Assembly (NCBI GenBank): GCA_905221605.1
Contig: CAJNDS010000001.1
Span: 1,716,525 to 1,780,524, forward strand
Length of the DNA stretch: 64,000 nt
Source: Symbiodinium natans
Taxonomy: Eukaryota; Sar; Dinophyceae; Suessiales; Symbiodiniaceae
Direction: 5' to 3'
The notes below the pieces were generated by a model. That model searched no databases. It was not told the DNA's origin and saw only the letters and a program-made list of their open reading frames with translations. The translations under genes and the position numbers were made by a program. Shown piece after piece: positions 60,638 through 64,000 of the stretch. Each line of letters opens with the position of its first letter. The first letter of the stretch is position 1.

Positions 60638-60748
60638 GAACCCCTCAACAAAATCACCGTCATGACCGTACACTTTCTTTAAAGGGATTATATATTTGGC
60701 AGAGGTTCCTTAGGCATATTCCTGGCCCGCCGTCTTCTTCACCCACAC

Positions 60749-60841
60749 CGTCCTCATCACGATCGATAAACAGCAGAGCACATTGCACAGTCCAGACGCG
60801 CTCGTCGTCCCTTCCAGTGGGACAAAACATCGTCACCCATT
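60749..60841 (-). CDS. putative channel gene, C-terminal exon
   Basis: Acceptor ACTGAG|A. In the phase carried from 61291-61389 it reads EWVTMFCPTGRDDERVW then TVQCALLFIDRDEDG. The D-x-D-x-D-G-like end hints at an EF-hand, but one loop half is not proof. Donor uncertain (GT at 60748 chosen). Confidence 0.5.
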
Positions 60842-62546
60842 CTCAGTTGAATGCTTTTGCAGAGAGGTCCCCGGCCATGGGATAAGCCGCCAAGCCATCG
60901 CATGTGAGGCGGTTCCTGTCGGTGGAGGAAGCCTGACTGAAGGTTTTGAGTTTATAAGCCTAGGGTTTGGGACTTAAAGCCCCCGCCCCCCCCCAGCCCA
61001 CTCACCTCCTGTCAAAGAAAACCTAGCAACGCCAGGGTTCACCGAGTGTTCAACACAACTCATCCTGAGCCCTAAACCCGCAACCCTAAATCCTAAATCC
61101 TAAACCCTATCCCTGCACTCTCAAACCCTACATTGAATTTGGGAATCTGGCTCAGGATACTTCTTCACGTCAAGCATTATCAATTTCATTCCCCTAAATC
61201 GGTATATGATATAATTAGGGCGGACCAAACAAGTTCCCTACCAAGGACTGGCAAGCCAAGGGGCGGGAAGGCAGAGAGGTTTCAGTCGTCCAATTTCTGA
61301 AAGCGCCGCACGAGCCTGCTGGAGAACCGGCCCGACAAGGACGTGACCAGGGCCTCGGCCAGCGTTCAGCACGAAGGCGAAGCACAACGCTGCAAGCAGG
61401 TTTTTGAAACACAAAAGCAACACCCAGACGAAGTTAAGGCAAGCCCTCAACCCCAGACCCTAGACCCTAAGCTCTAAACCCTACACCAACAAACGACAGT
61501 TTACATGCTGCTTGAAGTGGGAGATTCAGCCGTGGAGGGAACTCCGGTAAGGACGAGGCCGGTGGTGATCATCCGCCCCACTTCCGTCTGTGGCGTGAGG
61601 TCGCCGTAGCCGACGGTCGTCAACGCCACAGAGGTGAAGTAGACGGAGTCCAGGAAACTCCTCAGGGAGATTCTTACTTCTCCAAGAAGCAAGAAGAAGG
61701 AAAAAGGCTAAACTTTATTCTTTCTGCACAAAAAGAAAACCAAAAGTTTAAGAAACAACTGTTGGCCAAGTAAGGACTTATACTAGCCAGGACATTCTTG
61801 GCATGCTTTGCGCAGATAGGGGGATATGTTTAGGGTGAGTCTTCAGTACACCTTGCACGCACTTGAGCCCTTGGGGCAAATAAGCCTCTTCGGGTTTAGG
61901 GTTTAGGGTTTAGGGTTTAGGGTTTACGGTTTAGGGTTTAGGGTTTAGGGTTTAGGGCTCAAGTCACACCACTTTCGCCTCCCTCTGACCCGTTGCAAGC
62001 TGCGCAGCCAAGTCCCAGACCCTAAGCCAAGGCTATGTCGCAAGAGCTGTTTTAGCTTAGTTGTCCAATAACCTGGGGGAAGTCAAAGTTAACCTTTGGG
62101 ATTGAAAGGGGAGTAAATTACCTACTCTACTAATTTCTAGGTTAGCATCAACACTTCTAAGCAAAGCTATGTCAAGTGCTCTCCCTCGGACCAAAAAAAC
62201 TAAAAGCGTAAACCCTAAAACCCCTAAACCCCTAAACCCCTCAAACCCCACATAACCCCTCAAACCCCCCATAACCCCTCAAACCCTCAAACCCGTCAAA
62301 CCCTCAAACACTCAAACCCTCAAACCCCTCAAACCCCTTAAACCCCTCAAACCCCCAAACCCTCAAACTCCCAAGCCCCCAAACAAACCCCCAAACCCTC
62401 AACCCCTAAACCCTCAAACCCTAAACCCTAACCCCTAACCCCTAAACCCCAAAAGGCCCTGGCGGTCCATGACTCGACCGCCACGAACAAGGCGCCGCAG
62501 ACGGCGTGCAGCAGCAGGAGAAGCAGGGATGGGCCAGGGTGGAGTC
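60749..62546 (-). CDS. potassium channel, pore-domain fragment of four exons
   Basis: Plasma- or organelle-membrane K+ channel with one pore loop between two membrane segments as far as seen. Exons (minus, 5' to 3'): 62468-62546 (LLLLLLHAVCGALFVAVES, first segment), 61545-61660 (SFLDSVYFTSVALTTVGYG then DLTPQTEVGRM: pore helix and TVGYGD selectivity filter, then TTGLVLT), 61291-61389 (ALCFAFVLNAG, completing the second segment, then HVLVGPVLQQARAALSE), 60749-60841 (tail). Phases fit at every junction: GA donors are used at CATG|GAC and ACCG|GAG, and one acceptor is TTGCAG|C. Upstream voltage-sensor or further segments may lie beyond 62.6 kb (an alanine-rich island at about 63020-63100). Family could be Kv, two-pore or CNG-like; the TVGYGD filter shows K+ selectivity. 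Confidence 0.75.
61545..61660 (-). CDS. K+ channel pore exon
   Basis: 116 nt. Contains TTVGYGDLTP, the K+ selectivity filter, preceded by a pore helix (SVYFTSVAL) and followed by the start of the inner helix (MITTGLVLT). Acceptor CTGAG|G; GA donor. Confidence 0.88.
61697..61790. mobile_element. repeat family K, copy 2
   Basis: AAAAAGGCTAAACTTTATTC and AAAGTTTAAGAAACAACTGT then TGGCCAAGTAAGGA; related to 32683-32795. It lies in the intron upstream of the K+ channel pore exon. Confidence 0.55.
62051..62148. mobile_element. repeat family E, copy 2
   Basis: GCTTAGTTGTCCAATAACCT, GTTAACCTTTGGGA and ATTACCTACTCTACTA. Pairs with 45920-46030. Intronic to the channel gene. Confidence 0.75.
62206..62455 (-). 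repeat. CCCCTCAAA/CCCTCAAA variant array
   Basis: Octamer and nonamer variants (CCCCTCAAA, CCCTCAAA) dominate, a homogenised derivative of the telomere unit. Confidence 0.9.
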
Positions 62547-62827
62547 CTCTACTGAGAGGGGTTAGGGCTGATAGGGTTTAGGGTTTGGGGTTTAGGGTTT
62601 AGGGTTTAGGGTTTAGGGTTTGGGGTTCAGGGGTTTGGGGTTTAGAGGGTTTAGGGTTTAGTGTGTAGAGCGCAGGAGTCAACCTTCAATCCTTAAACCC
62701 CCAGGCCCTGTCCTGAAGCCTGAACCCTATATCCCAAACATTAGATAAGATAAGATAGTAAACCTGAAACCCGGAATCCTAAACCCGAAGCCCTGCCCAT
62801 GAAACCCTAAACCCGACCCATTAGACC

Positions 62828-63000
62828 CCCAAACCCTAAACCCTAAACCCTAAACCCGACACCCTAAACCCTAAACCCTACACCCTACACCCTAAACCCT
62901 AAACCCTAAACCCTAAACCCTAAACCCTAAACCCTAAACCCTAAACCCTAAACCCTAAACCCTAAACCCTAAACCCTAAACCCTAAACCCTGAACCCGAC
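62828..63000 (-). repeat. CCCTAAA array
   Basis: About twenty-four units with CCCTACA variants at the left. Confidence 0.95.
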
Positions 63001-63019
63001 ACTCCTGTCTGGAAGAGTG

Positions 63020-63105
63020 ACCGAAAGCGGCCGCCCATGCGCCGCCGAAGCGGTTGGCCGCTGCAAGACGGCTCGCAGCTGAGGGTCTGGGCCTCCAAGC
63101 TGTCT
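63020..63105 (-). CDS. candidate exon, alanine-rich
   Basis: Acceptor TGGAG|G. Two minus frames are open; the better reads PSAASRLAAANRFGGAWAA then AFGHSSRQ. It lies upstream of the channel gene and may belong to it. Confidence 0.3.
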
Positions 63106-63169
63106 TCTTTTTCTGGGGTTGCGGTTCCCTTATACTCCCCTTAAAACAGGTGTTAGGGTTCAGGGTAGA

Positions 63170-63240
63170 GTTCCCTCATAATCCCCATAAAACCAAAAAG
63201 GGTACCCTGTTTATTCCTCTAGGTTACTCCTGGGTCTAGT
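63170..63240. mobile_element. MITE family B, half copy
   Basis: AAAAAGGGTACCCTGTTTAT and TAGGTTACTCCTGGGTCTAG; complementary to the left half of 32547-32660. Confidence 0.7.
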
Positions 63241-63552
63241 TGTACCTACGACAAACGCTAGCACCAGGAGGCCTACCGCTTAGAAATCCAAAAACGCTCG
63301 GAAGACAGAGCTTGAAATGGAAGCCTAAGCTCTCCTATCGAGTTGTTGGGGGCTTCGGAGGCTTTGAGGGTGGAGGAGGGCTTAGGGCTTTAGGAGGGTC
63401 TACCCTAAAACCCTCTAAACCCCAAACTATCAGGGCTTCAACCCTAAACTCTAAACCCCAAACCCCAATCCCTAAACCCCAAACCCTAAACCCTAAACCC
63501 TTCCTTCGATATCAGGTGTAGGCCCCAGTGGAGACGTCAGCCTGGGCTACCC

Positions 63553-63708
63553 TACGTGGAGGTTCAGGGTACTTATAACCCCGAATATAAATGTACTCAT
63601 AAGCCCTTAAGTCCTCTAAGTAGGTTATAAGTAGACGTAGAAACCCTAAAGCCAAACCCTGAACCCCATCATAGGGGGTTATAAATTATAAGCACCCATG
63701 AACCTCCC
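63553..63708. mobile_element. MITE family G, copy 2
   Basis: GTGGAGGTTCAGGGTACTTA at the left and TATAAGCACCCATGAACCTC at the right, with telomere-like CCCTAAAGCC/CCCTGAACCCC inserted in the right half. Confidence 0.7.
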
Positions 63709-63872
63709 AGGAATCTCTGCGCCTCCGCGCTGATGAAGCCGAAAAGCACTGCCAGCCTTGATTTCTCAGGGCATTGGGGGGGTTTAGGGGTTTTGCGGTT
63801 TAGGGTTTAGGGTTTGGGGGTTTAAAGGCTTTCTTTGGGTGGAATAGGATTTTGGGGCTTGGTGTTTTTCGT

Positions 63873-64000
63873 TTTTTTTTTTTTTGGGGGGGGGGGGGGG
63901 GGTGGGGGGGGGGGGGGGGGGGGGGGGGGGTGGGGGGGGGGGTGGGGGGGGGGGGGGGTGGGGTGGGGGGGGGGGGGGGGGGGGGTGGGGGGGGGGGGGG
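63873..64000. repeat. poly-T then poly-G with interspersed T
   Basis: About eleven T, then long G runs broken by single T to the window end. The true length is uncertain, as such runs are error-prone. Confidence 0.9.

Noticed and set aside
1-64000. Chromosome end / true telomere
   Set aside because: Arrays occur in both orientations throughout, are short and interrupted by unique sequence and proven exons. They are interstitial.
1-64000. Plant nuclear DNA (TTTAGGG is the plant telomere unit)
   Set aside because: The antenna protein is of the chlorophyll a/c type, donors include GC and GA in validated introns, and the Ubl-FNIP and Ubl-RCC1 genes fit dinoflagellates. TTTAGGG telomeres also occur in dinoflagellates.
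1-64000. CRISPR array
   Set aside because: Direct repeats here are telomeric heptamers without unique equal-length spacers; the DNA is eukaryotic.

Overview
The window looks like nuclear DNA of a core dinoflagellate, most likely Suessiales (Symbiodiniaceae or Polarella relatives). Evidence: (1) a peridinin-chlorophyll a/c-type light-harvesting gene can be read exon by exon on the minus strand; (2) its introns, and those of a potassium-channel gene, use GT, GC and GA donors and mostly AG|G acceptors, as in dinoflagellates; (3) a FNIP-type 22-residue repeat protein and an RCC1-type repeat protein, each starting with a ubiquitin-like stretch, resemble protein families I know from Symbiodinium gene catalogues. 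Genus cannot be fixed from the sequence.

The dominant feature is the plant-type telomere heptamer (TTTAGGG/CCCTAAA). It occurs throughout as well over a hundred short arrays of 3 to 40 copies, both pure and degenerate. Where exons are secure, the arrays lie in introns and favour one orientation: read along the gene, TTTAGGG follows the donor and CCCTAAA precedes the acceptor. On the plus strand this gives CCCTAAA-exon-TTTAGGG. Short palindromic MITE-like elements (about 75-150 bp, at least ten families with two or more members here) lie mostly in the remaining gaps.

Layout. 0-12.7 kb: dense arrays, a complex microsatellite (2.1-2.66 kb) and many exon-sized unique islands, most best read on minus, one on plus (5.58 kb). 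12.8-15.0 kb: FNIP-repeat gene on minus, with a frameshift in a homopolymer. 15-20.5 kb: arrays, candidate exons and an (ATAC)n tract. 20.5-24.3 kb: nearly array-free coding island on minus. 24.3-35.2 kb: arrays, MITEs, candidate exons and a 53-bp tandem repeat. 35.2-37.0 kb: array-free, with degenerate repeats, poly-G and GA tracts. 37-43 kb: candidate exons, then the RCC1-repeat gene on minus (41.76-43.03 kb). 43-51 kb: many candidate minus exons. 51.9-59.4 kb: the light-harvesting gene on minus, nine exons of 40-76 nt, with exons of a second gene apparently interleaved. 60.7-62.6 kb: potassium-channel gene on minus. 63.87-64.0 kb: poly-G-rich end.

All four recognised genes lie on minus, which fits the unidirectional gene blocks of dinoflagellates. 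Most other islands could not be assigned to a family. They are short (50-120 nt), and at this GC content several frames are often open, so they are given as low-confidence exon candidates. No rRNA, tRNA, CRISPR or spliced-leader gene was seen.
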